From assembly GCF_964204645.1 (NCBI RefSeq), contig NC_134026.1:25686650-25750649 (forward strand): a stretch of DNA of 64,000 bases, in the 5' to 3' direction. Source of the stretch: Tubulanus polymorphus (lineage: Eukaryota > Nemertea > Palaeonemertea > Tubulaniformes > Tubulanidae). Under the pieces are notes generated by a model, which searched no databases, had not been told where the DNA came from, and saw only the letters and a list, made by a program, of their open reading frames with translations. Shown here one piece after another: positions 48,370-60,573 of this stretch (position 1 is its first letter; each line of letters begins with the position of its first letter). The position numbers were made by a program, and so were the translations under genes.

Positions 48370-50892
48370 ATGAAGATTCCTCGAAAATCCGTATCCACGT
48401 TGTTGGTTTTACCTATGTGTGGAGCCACCGGGAATTTCAAAGTACTTTCAAAATTTGGTGAGTTCTTATTTTTTAGTTTCATCGTAATTCTGTTTCCTAT
48501 CGACACCAGCATTAGGTGGGTATCATTCACACTCACTGATTTATTCTTAAATAAGTTGAGATAGAGCTGGTTTTACTGGATGCTTAGGGCTTTGTCCGAT
48601 CACTCGATTTATTGTCAAAAGACAATTGAATTGTCTGCCGGTTCGTTCTTGCCGCGGTCGGTGTGGGCGTGGCGTGTTGTTATCATCAACCAACCACCAG
48701 GAGGGCGGCCAAAAACTGCCAAAGTCAAAATCAAATCTATATTTCTTTTTAGCGTGTTATTGTGAATATTTTCAAGCACTTCTTCCACTTGACTGACGAT
48801 ACCGACCGGTACCAACAAGAAGATTTTTCCGTTCACTAATTTTGATTACTGAATCAACTTACTTGGATTTGGTCATCAGATCGAAAACTATCAAGAAGAA
48901 AAAAATCCAAAATGCTGAAACATGTAAAGATAAAGAGGAGTATGTTGCAATTTTCAAACATTTTATCAGTTGTTGCCCTTATAATTAGCCAACGTTTATT
49001 TAATACTTTAATTTGATTTGCAGAGGTACCTGTAACTCCACCCATGGAATCGTCAATTAGTGGTCTCGTAGAAGAGTATAACTGTTCACCACTTCCCCCT
49101 CGACCGAAGAATCTGTATTGTCAACAGCTTTCAGAGACTCAGTACGAACATCAAGCTTCAACTGAAACGGAGAAGGCTCTCAAGGTGATAACAATTTGCC
49201 TAGACCTAGATATCTTGTTTATTGACAGTTGCGTGATTAAATCGCTCTTCTTGTAGGAACTCGTTGAAACATTAGAAAAAAATCCTGATATGTACAAACA
49301 GCTGCTAAAAAAGCGTAAACAAGAACGTATGGAAAAATCTGGTATATTCACGTATATTAAGGTAACTGCCGGTGCAGATCCAGGGGGTCTTGTACAAGAA
49401 CCTCAGATGTTTAGAATTGCCCTTATCTGCATGAACTCCTAACTTTTCACCGACTTCAGGATTGGATATGCCCCCCTAAATTGCTATAAGAAATATGCAT
49501 GTACTGGTAATTTATGATGGTCACCTAGAAAGCTTCTGCTTAAATATTTCAGATGAAATTCCAGCAATTTATTCAAGGAACAAAATATAAAGGACCACAA
49601 GTAACAGACTCTGAATGTTGGATCCAACTTTATGCTCTGAAAGCTGGAATGCTAGAAGCTTTCGAATATTCACAAGGTACGAGGCTCAAAATGCATATAG
49701 CATGTTTTCATGAATCTGTAACATAATGACGATATTTGAAAATATTCTTTTATTTCATTCAGAATTTCGAAATCTTCGCAATAAAAGAGAGGGTAAGAAA
49801 ACTCTTACATCGAATCAGGCTGAGAATCGTCTGAGTCTTTTGACTTCGACACCTCGTTTCCCACCAGCTATTAAACGCACAATGGAAACAGAGCATAAGT
49901 CGTCAAACTTAATCAAGAAAGCAACTCCTCTTAGAATGCCTCAGCCACCTAAACTGAACATCTCCGTCTGTGCAGATAAACCGCCGTCGGAGTTATTTGT
50001 TCTGCCGCAAACATATAAAGCACCTAACTTGACCAGACCACCATTAAGAGACTGCAATCGTATTCCGCGAGTGGAAAGGCGTCAAAATAAAAGGTAATTA
50101 AACTTCGAATCAACTTGGAAGTTGTCTATTAGTGATTTATAAATGAATGGTTACCCGCTAATTGATATGAGTGTGTATGTGTTTTATCTGTATAGATTGT
50201 TACCATCATTAGCTCCATTTTGTAAGAAGACAAAATTAGATGATGCTCAAGTTCTTGAATCTCATCAAGAGAATCATGTTCGATTTAAACAGCACGTTAA
50301 GTACGTACCGGTGTATAACCCTGTATTCTTAAAAAAACCTAGTAAAGACTCATTTAAAGAATTATTTGTCTTCTCGATATTCAGATCACCGGGCTCCACA
50401 CCGTTCAAACGAATGAATTGTAAAAACCAGACTCAAGACTCTATGATGACATACAACAGTTTGAATATGAGTCTTGAAGCTTCTCTCTGTCAAGCATTTG
50501 GTGAAATCATGCAGCGAGAAAGTATCCGAAGGGTACAAAAATCTGAAGTAAAGACAAATTCTACAGATGATTCTGACGTTGACCAGTCTAATACTGATGG
50601 TGGCAGTAACCAGTCTACTAATTCTGATTCTGGTATAAGTAACCAGTCCAATTCTGATTCTGGTATAAGTAACCAGTCTACTAATTCTGATTCTGGTTTA
50701 AGCTACCAGTCCAATACTTTTGTGAGACCTGAATGTATTAATGATACTACGTGTTCATCAATTAGATCTGGAATATTCAAATCTAAATATAGTTTTAGAG
50801 ATCATCTAAATTTAGGTAATCCAGTAGATTCCAGTTTCTACCAGGTATCTGGTAGTGATTCGATGTTTAGCTATTCTGAATGGCAAGTTTAA
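48370..50892 (+). CDS. uncharacterised Ser-rich protein, possibly PRR11-like
   Basis: Six exons, 48370-48457, 49024-49184, 49257-49361, 49553-49676, 49763-50093 and 50196-50892, give 501 residues in a continuous phase. Visible parts: MKIPRKSV start; a proline-containing segment (PLPPRPKN); a helical, conserved-looking centre (residues about 84-165) with ELVETLEKNPDMYKQLL, IFTYIKMKF and WIQLYALKAGMLEAF; a basic Pro-rich linker; then RSPGSTPFKR followed by a helix (SLEASLCQAFGEIM); and a Ser/Asn repeat tail. The RSPGGTP-plus-helix arrangement recalls PRR11 and MTFR2, and the WxxxY helix recalls the PRR11 centre, but the similarity is weak and by eye. No catalytic motif is seen. The rapid divergence would suit a cell-cycle adaptor. 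Confidence 0.6.
50581..50718 (+). repeat. in-frame Ser/Asn repeats in the PRR11-like gene
   Basis: Imperfect 33-36 bp units, each coding a version of SNQSTNSDSGI, repeated about three times in tandem inside the last exon, followed by a decayed unit. All length changes keep frame, typical of a disordered tail that varies in length. Confidence 0.85.
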
Positions 50893-52127
50893 CTCGACGC
50901 TGAATGTTTCAAATGATACCCTCATTACTACTCCATGCTTATAGAAATTGGTTGATTATATTTGATCAATTACTGTATTACTGATGAATTTTTATCACAG
51001 ACCAATTGCTTATTTTGATTATTGCAATAACTATACATGTAACCTTCCGATCTATTCTGCATTTAAATTGTCTTAAAAACTTGTACACATTGATTGTCGT
51101 CATTATTTCTTAACTTAATTACTGTAGCTGTGATTATTTATTGGTGATGGTTGTCTGATACACTTATGTTTTATGTCTCTAAAATTATTCTTAAACCGTC
51201 CTTTTAATATCGTTGATTATGATATGTGAGAATGCAATAATGCTTAATCTATAATTCAGGCCTGTCTTGCCCTTAGAAAAAAATTATGTCTTTCCATATG
51301 ATTTTAAGATCATTTTTGTGAATATTGTATTAATCTAGTTTTTTTTTCTTTAATTAGACTTTCCTATACCGTCCTTTATACACATTAATTTAAAACTGTG
51401 ACTTTTTCAATGCTCTTGCTTTAACTTAATGTAACAGTTTTATAATTTTAAAATCATCTTTCTGCCTGAATAAAATTGCAATATATCCACAATTTCTTGT
51501 TTATATTTTTCTGCTTCTGTGACTTGAGGCTTTTTTCAGCCTGTTAATCTACGTAGTAATAAGCTTTTTACATCATTTACGTTTGGTCAGATTATGAGTC
51601 AGCTGCTGGATAGGATCTACAAACGGGATTAAATTGCTAATCAGATGATCTTTTTTAATACGATAAATCCCTATATGGGTCGGAACAGATGTGGCAAATT
51701 ATACAAATATCTATTTAGTGGAGAAATGTATTCTTACCAATTCTTAAACTACTCCGATAACCTCAGAGCGTTAAAATGGTTATGGCAAGCGAGTGTTTGA
51801 TATTTATTACAGCTGTTACACATCCCTGTGGTTTGTTATGGTGGTTAGTATACTGTAGCACAAATAATGAAATAATTACGCGTATTTATGTAATTAATTT
51901 GTCTCGTTAACGGATTGAGATATATTCCATCGTATTTTGTTTTAAAGGCGCTATTGTGTGCTTGTATAGCCTTTTTAATGATTTCCTTAATGATAATGAA
52001 ATGATGATTGGGTTTTTTGACAGCCAGATGACAGATGTCAAATGTTCACTTTTAAAGTACGTGTGTCTATTATTGGCGAATCTGTTTCTTTTTTCCAGTA
52101 TTTTTACTTAGCCGGCCAATACCATGC
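50893..52127 (+). other. PRR11-like 3'UTR and intergenic DNA
   Basis: AATAAA at 51469-51474 marks the probable transcript end. 51500-52090 holds no recognisable gene. An acceptor at 52097-52098 (ending TTTTCCAG) suggests that the next gene has at least one further 5' exon upstream that I could not identify. Confidence 0.4.
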
Positions 52128-53081
52128 ATGGATATGCAAAGTATACCCTTCAGTGCAACCATTCCATTGTTAGGCTTTGGTGCAGCAACTCTTCTTCTAG
52201 GATTCTTCTTTTGCTGTTACTTGTGCAGGTACGTACACCCTTTAAACTAGAATATCTTAAACTAGAATTTATTCTGAATTAAGAATTTGTTTTTATAAGC
52301 TTAAGTTAAAAATTTCAGACTGAAAAAACAGGCACGAGATGAAAGAGGGTATAGGCAGGTAAGATGTGCAATGTGTAATCGCCGTTAAAATATTGATCGC
52401 TCAAAAAGATGATAGTTACATCATATCCAATGAACTGCTTTTTACTTTCAGGTTATTTTTCATCGAGGGAGACAAATTTCGAACAGTGATGTAAGTTTTT
52501 TTTTAGTCTATTGATTAGGCTTCTCACTCTCTCTCAGAGGATCTGATATATACCGGGTAGTAGACTCTTCCTGTAAACTTGAATCAATTTGGTCTAGTGA
52601 TTTTTGTTCGAATAAGGTGATAATTCAAGTTAGGCAATGGAATCCAGCTCGGATCTGATGCAGTGGTTCTAAGATTTGTGTTCTAGTTGAAAATGATCTG
52701 ACTTGAAAGCATTCAACTGAAGAGGAGTCGACTGAATGCATTGAAATACCTGTTGCTTCTACATAATGAAATTAGTCTTTCTTGTTTTATCAGATATGTC
52801 CTGTATGTTTAGACGAATATCACACAAAGGAGCAAATTGCTCTGTGCCGCTGCGGTCACACATTTCATAAAAAGTAAGATTTTTGACTCGAATTTGCTCG
52901 ATTTATGGAAATTTGCATTGCGGATATTTTTTCTCGGATGTTGATTCTCATCGTTTCTTGCAGATGTTTAGTGATGTGGCTTGATCAAAAGAATAACTGT
53001 CCAGTTTGTAAGGCAACAGTTCAACAGTGTCGGTTCGACGAGGGATCGGGACTCGTTCATAGCGCTGTCAGTCATGTATAG
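52128..53081 (+). CDS. RNF24/RNF122-like membrane RING-H2 ubiquitin ligase
   Basis: Small single-pass E3 ligase related to RNF24 and RNF122. Five exons, 52128-52228, 52319-52358, 52452-52490, 52794-52873 and 52964-53081, give 125 residues from the first clear ATG. One membrane helix lies at residues about 12-33 (ending FFFCCYLC), followed by a basic juxtamembrane helix. The RING-H2 reads CPVCLDEY, CRCGHTFHKKC, then LVMWLDQKNNCPVC, with all eight ligands. The C-terminus SAVSHV fits a class I PDZ ligand (S/T-x-hydrophobic). The frame is open upstream to an acceptor, so extra N-terminal residues from an unseen exon are possible. The closest paralogue cannot be chosen by eye. Confidence 0.86.
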
Positions 53082-56000
53082 GATGAACCAGTGATTATAC
53101 CTTATTGATAAACGTGATGGATTTAGTGGAATTTCAGAATTTCCATGCATTTCTATGCGATTTATCACGCGTGAATCGTGAGATATGGATATTCAGTACT
53201 AGTTTTAACATGAATTAGAATGTGGATTTAGTTCGATGTGATAGACGATTATCCCAGACAATTTTCTTTGAAAAATTCCTGTTGTTGTATGATGGATACA
53301 TGTGCGACTGTTATGCACAACTCGTTTTACCTTGGAATGGATGATTTTCTGGCCATGAGCATTTAAGCTTTTGATGCGTGATTTTCAAATGTCAGGGAAG
53401 GAAAGCCAGAAAAAGATAACTCATTACAAAATGGTTGTTTCTTTCATTGTTGTTTATGACTGAAAAAAATGAATGAATGTACATTGATTAGGCTTAGTTG
53501 ACATCTAGCTGTGCTACTCGAAAAAAATTAATGTGTTGTGAAATATCCTTGGTATTATGCAACAAATTACTGAGTCTGAGTTTATGAAGATGAAAACCTT
53601 TGTTAGTTTCCTCTAATAAATGTGCTTAAATCAACAGTTATTGTGGCTTCTAATATGATCAGCTATTCCAATTCATATCAACATTGCAGTGACAATCTGA
53701 AAAAATGAATATACTTGACCATAACAGGATGTCTAAAGATATTTGAAATTGAAACCCACATTTGAATTTAAAGGCGTGTTTTCTAAGATTATCTGGTGTT
53801 TGCTTATTTCGTTTCTTTCCCCTTTCATTTTGCAATCAACATTTTCTTAATTCATTTATGTTTAATCTGAGCTTGATTAATGCAATGTATGATATACATA
53901 AGAAGATTTACACTAAGGGACCTATCGGTTTTCCGATTCAAAATGTTTTTTAATGTTTATATTAATGTGAAGTGTATAATAATGTCTCTGCTAAATCTAG
54001 CGCTACGTAATTGATATATCATTATGTAGATCTTGCCTAAATTCAATTTATTACTCAGTATTATTTTTTTGTGATATAATTGTTTCTATTTATTCCCGTT
54101 TTACATGCTTGCATGCTGTTTATGATGGTGCAATAAGTTCACAATTACACTCAACATCTTTCCGCTTGATTATTTTAGAATATCCTACATGTATTGGTAT
54201 TTATCATAAAATTCTTTAAATAGCCTGCAGCATTTTCCAGTATTTTCTCATTCCAAGATTTTATGGTACATTTATCTTCATATGTGCCTTCGCTAAATAA
54301 TTGCTACAGTATGTTGATCGTTTTATACCTTTTTTTCTGATGAATCTATTGCATATTGATTGTACAGTTTTTTAAGTTGCACAATTTTCGCACAACTTTC
54401 AATGTTTGTTATAATGGAGTAAATAGACTCATCAAACTCGTGTGCAGGGAAATTACTGTGTAAATGCAAAAAACTTATCCAAGGCTTTTAAAATGCCTTT
54501 TCCAAAAATAGAATTTGAGGGATATTTTAATTTCTGCTATCCTCCACTCTACGCTTTGATAACCGTCCAAACTGCTCATAAATGTTTTTCTTACCTGGAT
54601 ACCTTGCATCTGTGCATTATCTTTTTTCTCATCTATTCAGATCCTGCAAGATCTATATTTTGTGTGATATAGACGTGAACATGATTTCAATGTCTGTTTG
54701 TTTTCAAGCCGTGCATTATTTCTTTTCATGATCTTGAAAATTATTATAGACTGATCAATAATATTTTGTTACTGTTTGGCCATTACGGTAATACAGGTAC
54801 ACTGTTAAGATATTCAGAATTGTCTTTATGATCCATGTTTGAGATTTTTGGACTGATTTTGATTTTTTGGATTTGAACAGTTGCATAATTCTATAATACA
54901 GTAATAATCTCAATATGTTCAACATGTCTTTCAAAATGAAGAGAAGATTTCCGTAGAAAGTTTATTCCCATTGTGGCATTTGAAGGTGTTTGGTATATAG
55001 GTACATGTATATGAAAGTATTCATTTATGGGTATTCAATTATGTACTTAAAAAAGTTGTAAGAAGGTCTCTAACTGCTATTTGTGAACATAATGACATTC
55101 AGAAAAGTGGGTCTATAACACTTAACATTGAAAATATTCAGCTATGATAATTACTAAAGGTTGTTATTACATTTTTATTTGATTCACACGCGCAAGGTTA
55201 TTTAGGTATTCCACCATCATGCTGAAAAATTCATTATTATTCGGTACTAACACATACTTATGTTCACGCTACTGATCTCTTACGTATGAATGCTTGACAA
55301 AAAGCCTCACTGATGAACTGATTTCCGAGTTCGCACAGTTTAATTATCCTGAATTCGGAAGAATTTGCTGCGATGTATGTTTAACCTTTTTGCTAATGAC
55401 TGGTTTATCTGACGAACATGCACATAAGTTGCTGGTAACCTATATTACCGGTACCAATTATTATCACATGTATATTCATATCATTGTAATTTATGGGCTA
55501 AGTTGTACATTTTTTCGTATTTAATATTTAATGTATGAAGTAATCTATATTGTAAAAAACTGACACATGATTGAAACATGTTGAACAAAATGCATGGGTT
55601 TTGTATGCTTTTTACGTATGTGAATAATCATCATGATAACTATGTGAACAAGCTTCTCCAATCTGTCATCAAAAAATATAGTATTCAATACTGAGAAATG
55701 AACAATTTTCTACTCACTTGAAGCTATATAGCTTCAATGATAATAATGACGTACATACTAATGGAAATCTTAAACCATTATGATCTAACGAATGATTTTA
55801 CTTAAATCGAAGTATATTACGTGAAAAAGAACTACTACGAGTAATTCTGTTTTAAAGATACCTGGTAAGATTAAGGGAATCCTTCAATTACTATTGTCAA
55901 CCAATTGTCAACCATCGAGAAGTTGTTCTACATGTATTTTTAGAGATTTTCAAATAATTGCTGCAGTGGAATTGTTGTACCTGATTCATTACATAAGAGG

Positions 56001-56457
56001 CCTGTACGCACCATATAAATGAAATAAAAACTTTCATACATCTACATTCATTTCTGCTTTTTTTCATTGGATCTGAAGTTCAATACCTGTAAAAACTATT
56101 GTTTTCTTCTCGACTCATGAACACCTGTACCATGTAGTTATAATATCAATCGGGTAACAATTAAATAATAATTGATATAAGAAAGTTTGATCTCTATCCA
56201 AGTCACATACTGGTTGACATCTATTAAAACTGGTTTCCCTTCATCTGATTGTGGAGGATATGAAAGAAGTTTCCTTAAGGTGGATCTGTGAGTAATTCCT
56301 CTATTCCTAAGGTAGTCCCTCAATCCAAAAAAACATAAAACAAACACTCGATTGATAGATATCTGTACATCCCCTCATTGGGTATTTTATTATACAAATC
56401 TACAAACCAGTTACTGTGTATCACAAGATACAACTATTACAATTAATCACTATAAAC
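53082..56457. other. about 2.95-kb 3'UTR of the RNF24-like gene, plus NOP14 3' end
   Basis: No coding signal. AATAAA at 56023-56028 (plus) is a plausible end for the RING gene and implies a very long 3'UTR. A minus-strand AATAAA at 56391..56386 serves NOP14, whose 3'UTR is then under 100 nt. Intermediate poly(A) sites are possible. Confidence 0.45.
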
Positions 56458-59400
56458 TTAAGTGATCTTTTTCTTTTTGCCACGCTTCAAAGCACGCACA
56501 TCACCTTCTTGTGTACCCAATAAACCATAAATCTCCTTAACTTTTCGCTTTCTTTCGGCATCCCTGAATTTACACAATCATTTGAACTCATGTATTGAGG
56601 AATATATGCTATTATTTCGATAAGGGGTGGTGGAAATACAAATTACGTACAATGTCATTTGCTGTTGTAGTTTTTCTCGAGCAAGGAACTGATTATCTCG
56701 ACGCAGTTCTCTTATAGCACCCTTCATTTCCTTCTTATATTTATGTACGAGCGTTTGCTTCTCTTTGGATTCCCGACTTCCAACCCGTTTTTTACGTCCA
56801 TCAAAACTGAAATATAGCATTAAAATTTTCAAGTTATTTAACGCTTACATAGAGATAAATCAGGATTTTATCTAATTAGGACGTTATCTACACTTAATCA
56901 TGCTTAAATGTATGTTAAAATTATCCGGATTGAGTCGGTTTTATTGTATCTAATCGTACAACTCACATTTCATCAAACTTTGGTTCAATTTGACGGATCA
57001 TTGGCGGCTTTTTCTTCTCTTTTTGTACTGGTTCCCTTTCACGAGTATCATGACGAGTCAGACATGCCATGACTTCAGAATGTCGATCCTCAATGAGAGA
57101 TAAGAACAAAATATTACATAATTGTTTAGTCAGTGGCTGTCTATGAGATAGTACATGTAATTTTCTAACCTGTAAAGCTTTTGGATAAGAACCTATTGGT
57201 AATTTCTTAACAAAGTGCAAAACTGGAGCGAACACTTCTTTGTAAGCTGGAACTTGACTGTAAAGTTTAGCAAATTCCAAAACGAGATGAAGACAACAAT
57301 TGATGTATGATAATCTGCAATACAAAATAAATGAATGAAGCTATAGTAAATGCGATGTAGTTAAAGCAATCATTCATGTTTGTCAATTCATTTACGTACC
57401 TTTGCTCAGCATTGTCCAGTTTTCGTAAATCTGTACAACACAATATAGTGAGCTTTAACTTTCCTATTTCACATTTACTGCAACGAAACGTACAAAAACA
57501 ATCATCGAGGAAGTCTAATTTTTATCTAAAACTGTCTTATTCATGTAAAAATTCATACCTTGCTTCTTTTGAAACTTCTAATAAATGCACTGTTGGGCCT
57601 ACAGGTTTGAACGGGGGAACCACTGCTTCAACTGCAAATAATAAGTTTTCATGTACATTGAATGATCTCATTAATGTTACGCGAAATACGATATGCAAAT
57701 TGAGTATTCATACTTTCAGTCTTGGACTTTGTACTGGCTAAAAAGAGTATCCCACGAAGAAAGTTAATGACTTCAGGTATATATCGCTTTGATAGTGTAA
57801 CATACTGAAAAAAAGAGACCCAACAGTTTCAAACAAGGGAGTCATCATCAATATCGTTAATGATGGAGCAGATTTAAGTTTAGTCTTTACTTACTTGAAG
57901 CAGTAAATTTGAAATAAATAATCCACTAGCGACATCTCTAAGATGGTTTACAGAACACTTAAACACAAAATGAAATGATGGAGGATGACAGTAATTCTTA
58001 AAACACAAGTGTTGAACTGTATCTGAAGTCTTGTCTAAAAAGTACGTGTCAATTGAAATATCTTACCTGTGATAATAAATGTGTCATGAACAGGACTGTT
58101 GGTGAGACAACAAGGTGAACGCGATCAGATGTCGGAAACAGCACCGAAATCAGTTTGAAATACAGCATCTACAAGTTTGAAATGTAAAACTGAAGCACAA
58201 TTTTTCATGAACAACATATGGCTGTTTTATGACCTCATACTTACTGTATCGAGTCCTGGATAAATTCCTCGTCCTTTTCGACGTTCGCAGTATTCTACGA
58301 AGCCTTCTTCACGCTCCTGTATCACTTCTCTCATAGCAATAGCAGATTCTAATGGCGACTGTTGACACAGTTCATATAAATGCGTGGTCAATTTATCGAT
58401 GAGTTGAAGTGGTGGAGTATTTTCTGTAGCCAAGTCTCCGTAATATTGTAAAATATGTTTGAAAATCATCTGTAAAAAGTGAGGCAATAATAAAAACAGT
58501 TTCTAGTATAAACTACTCGGTAGTACCAATATTTCTTAACAAAATGATATGGTGACAGACCTGGAGCTTTTCCTTGTTTCCCTCAGCAAGGCTTGGATGA
58601 TGACATTTTCTCAATCTTTCTACGATTGTCAACTGATCCTCGGGAGAATGCTCTTCTAATAATGCTAGAAAATCTTCATACATTTCAGGAGCTGAAAACA
58701 GACACAAATACTTTACATATAGACACACAGGAACAAGTTTGCCAATGAAACCAGGGCTAAGAACTCACCGGTAAAGGTATACGGCAGTTCTTTTCTAGCC
58801 TTGTCCATGACTTTCTTTCTTTTCTAAAATTGATAGCATACTTATCGTATCAACCTAGTTAGACATTTCATAACTTCTTTACATCTTGAAAATCAGTCAA
58901 CAGTATTTCATTGACCTTTAACTCTTTAACAATTTCGTTTGACTTTTCATTTTCCATTTCAGTAGAAACATCTTCTGCTTCATGTTCGTCTTCATCTTCA
59001 TCCATCTCTATATCCGAATAGCTGTCATCACTATCGTGTGCATCATCATCATCATCTTCCTCATTTTCATCATCTAAAAATCAAGAAAACATGGAAGTAT
59101 TTATGTAAAGAGTAAAATCAACCACTTTTCACATGAAATTTCTATATCCTACCATCCTCATCTTCAGCACTTCCACTATCATCATCGTCATCCTTTGTGT
59201 CATCATCATCAGCAGCAGCTTCTACTTCGTTGGCATCAGATATCAGTTTACCATCATTGTATCGCACATGATATCTATCATCTTCATCCAATAACAGTCT
59301 GAAAAACATGAGACCAATATCACAAATATCATCATGAACATTGCACCAGTAATAATCTAAGGAACATCAACTATATTACAAATATATATATTATGATTTA

Positions 59401-60573
59401 AAATGCTTGCATCAGGTACATTCTCGACAGTCGAGCGTAAGAAGTTAACAATAACAGCTTTAATATTGGGAGTTAGTAAACATACCCATCATCAAGATCT
59501 TCAGCTGATCGATGTTGTTTAGATGATTGAGCGTGTACACTTTTCCCATCCTCGTCAACAATACCTTTCATTCTTAACATTCGATCATGCTACAAACAGT
59601 ACCGAGTATTCAATTAGTCTAAATATTTGAAAGCAGCAAGTTCCACAGTTGTGGATGAACATTCTACCGGTAATCCAAAACAGATGAGTTCATAGAACTG
59701 ATAGTTACCTCCAATTTTTCTAATCTTTCTTTCTCATCTTTTGCAAGTTCTTCTTCAGTTTTTAGACGATCGGTTGCCTAAATATAATTTGAACCAAATG
59801 AATCAATAGATCATCAAAAATACACAATATTACAAACCTTTTAGATCGAGCAACTCACCATTCCTTTCAATTCGAAAGCCATTTCTCGGACAGCTATATC
59901 GTAGTCATCAGTAGTTGGCTTATACGGTTCATTTCCCATACCGAATACCTGAAATAAACAGATGAGTGTAATCCATTGATGCATGCACCATCTATTGTAG
60001 TTATACATCATATTACAAAGCAGTAAGATACTGCCTAGAAAATCATATTCCTACCTTCCCAGTTGACATCAGACCGCGTACATCTTTCCATTCTTCATCG
60101 AGTTGATTTGTCATTTCCACAGCTTTCTCTCTTTCGGACTGTCGTTCGTACTGTCACAGGAAAATGCAAAGACTATTAATTCTTGACTATATCGAAGTGC
60201 CGGGGTAAACTAGATTTAGTAGGATGATTAACTAACCTTCTCCTTCTTCGACTTTGCAATCATTTCCTCCATCCTTTCCTTCCAAGTTTTATTTTCACTC
60301 TCCTGATCTTTCTTTGTCATGAATCCACCAAAATGCGCTTCACCAACGATTTTAGCTACAAATTAATCCAACTGTCAATAACATAACTCCAAATTGTATC
60401 AGTTTAGAAACCAGACACTTACCGTCAATTCGTCCTTGATCTTCATCATCAATGTCCTCGTCATCGCTAACAACAGGGTTCTCGAATTTCTCAATCTCGG
60501 ACAAGGATTGTCCATAATGGGTCAAGTCTTCCTCGTCATTCAAATTAAACACATTGGACTTATCATGATTTTT
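56458..60573 (-). CDS. NOP14: NOP14, small-subunit ribosome biogenesis factor (5' partial)
   Basis: Nucleolar component of the SSU processome, needed for 18S rRNA maturation with EMG1/NOC4. Twenty exons: 60573-60423, 60355-60237, 60150-60055, 59948-59859, 59777-59709, 59589-59486, 59298-59153, 59070-58916, 58823-58769, 58691-58561, 58469-58245, 58168-58067, 57957-57895, 57804-57714, 57631-57559, 57477-57400, 57314-57170, 57088-56967, 56806-56651 and 56563-56458. They give 758 residues. Landmarks: DLTHYGQSLSEIE, EAHFGGF, a long Asp/Glu-rich middle, KELPYTFTAPE, CHHPSLAEGNKEKL, YVTLSKRYIPEVINFL, IRELRRDNQFLAREK and a Lys-rich tail. About 100 N-terminal residues (the conserved NPFE and RFGEY parts in other species) were not found and presumably lie beyond the window. 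Confidence 0.95.

Noticed and set aside
57376-57741. 121-codon plus-strand ORF
   Set aside because: Antisense to NOP14 exons at 57400-57714.
59041-59240. Simple-repeat microsatellite of CATCAT type
   Set aside because: It is the Asp/Glu-coding acidic region of NOP14 exons, in frame and family-typical.
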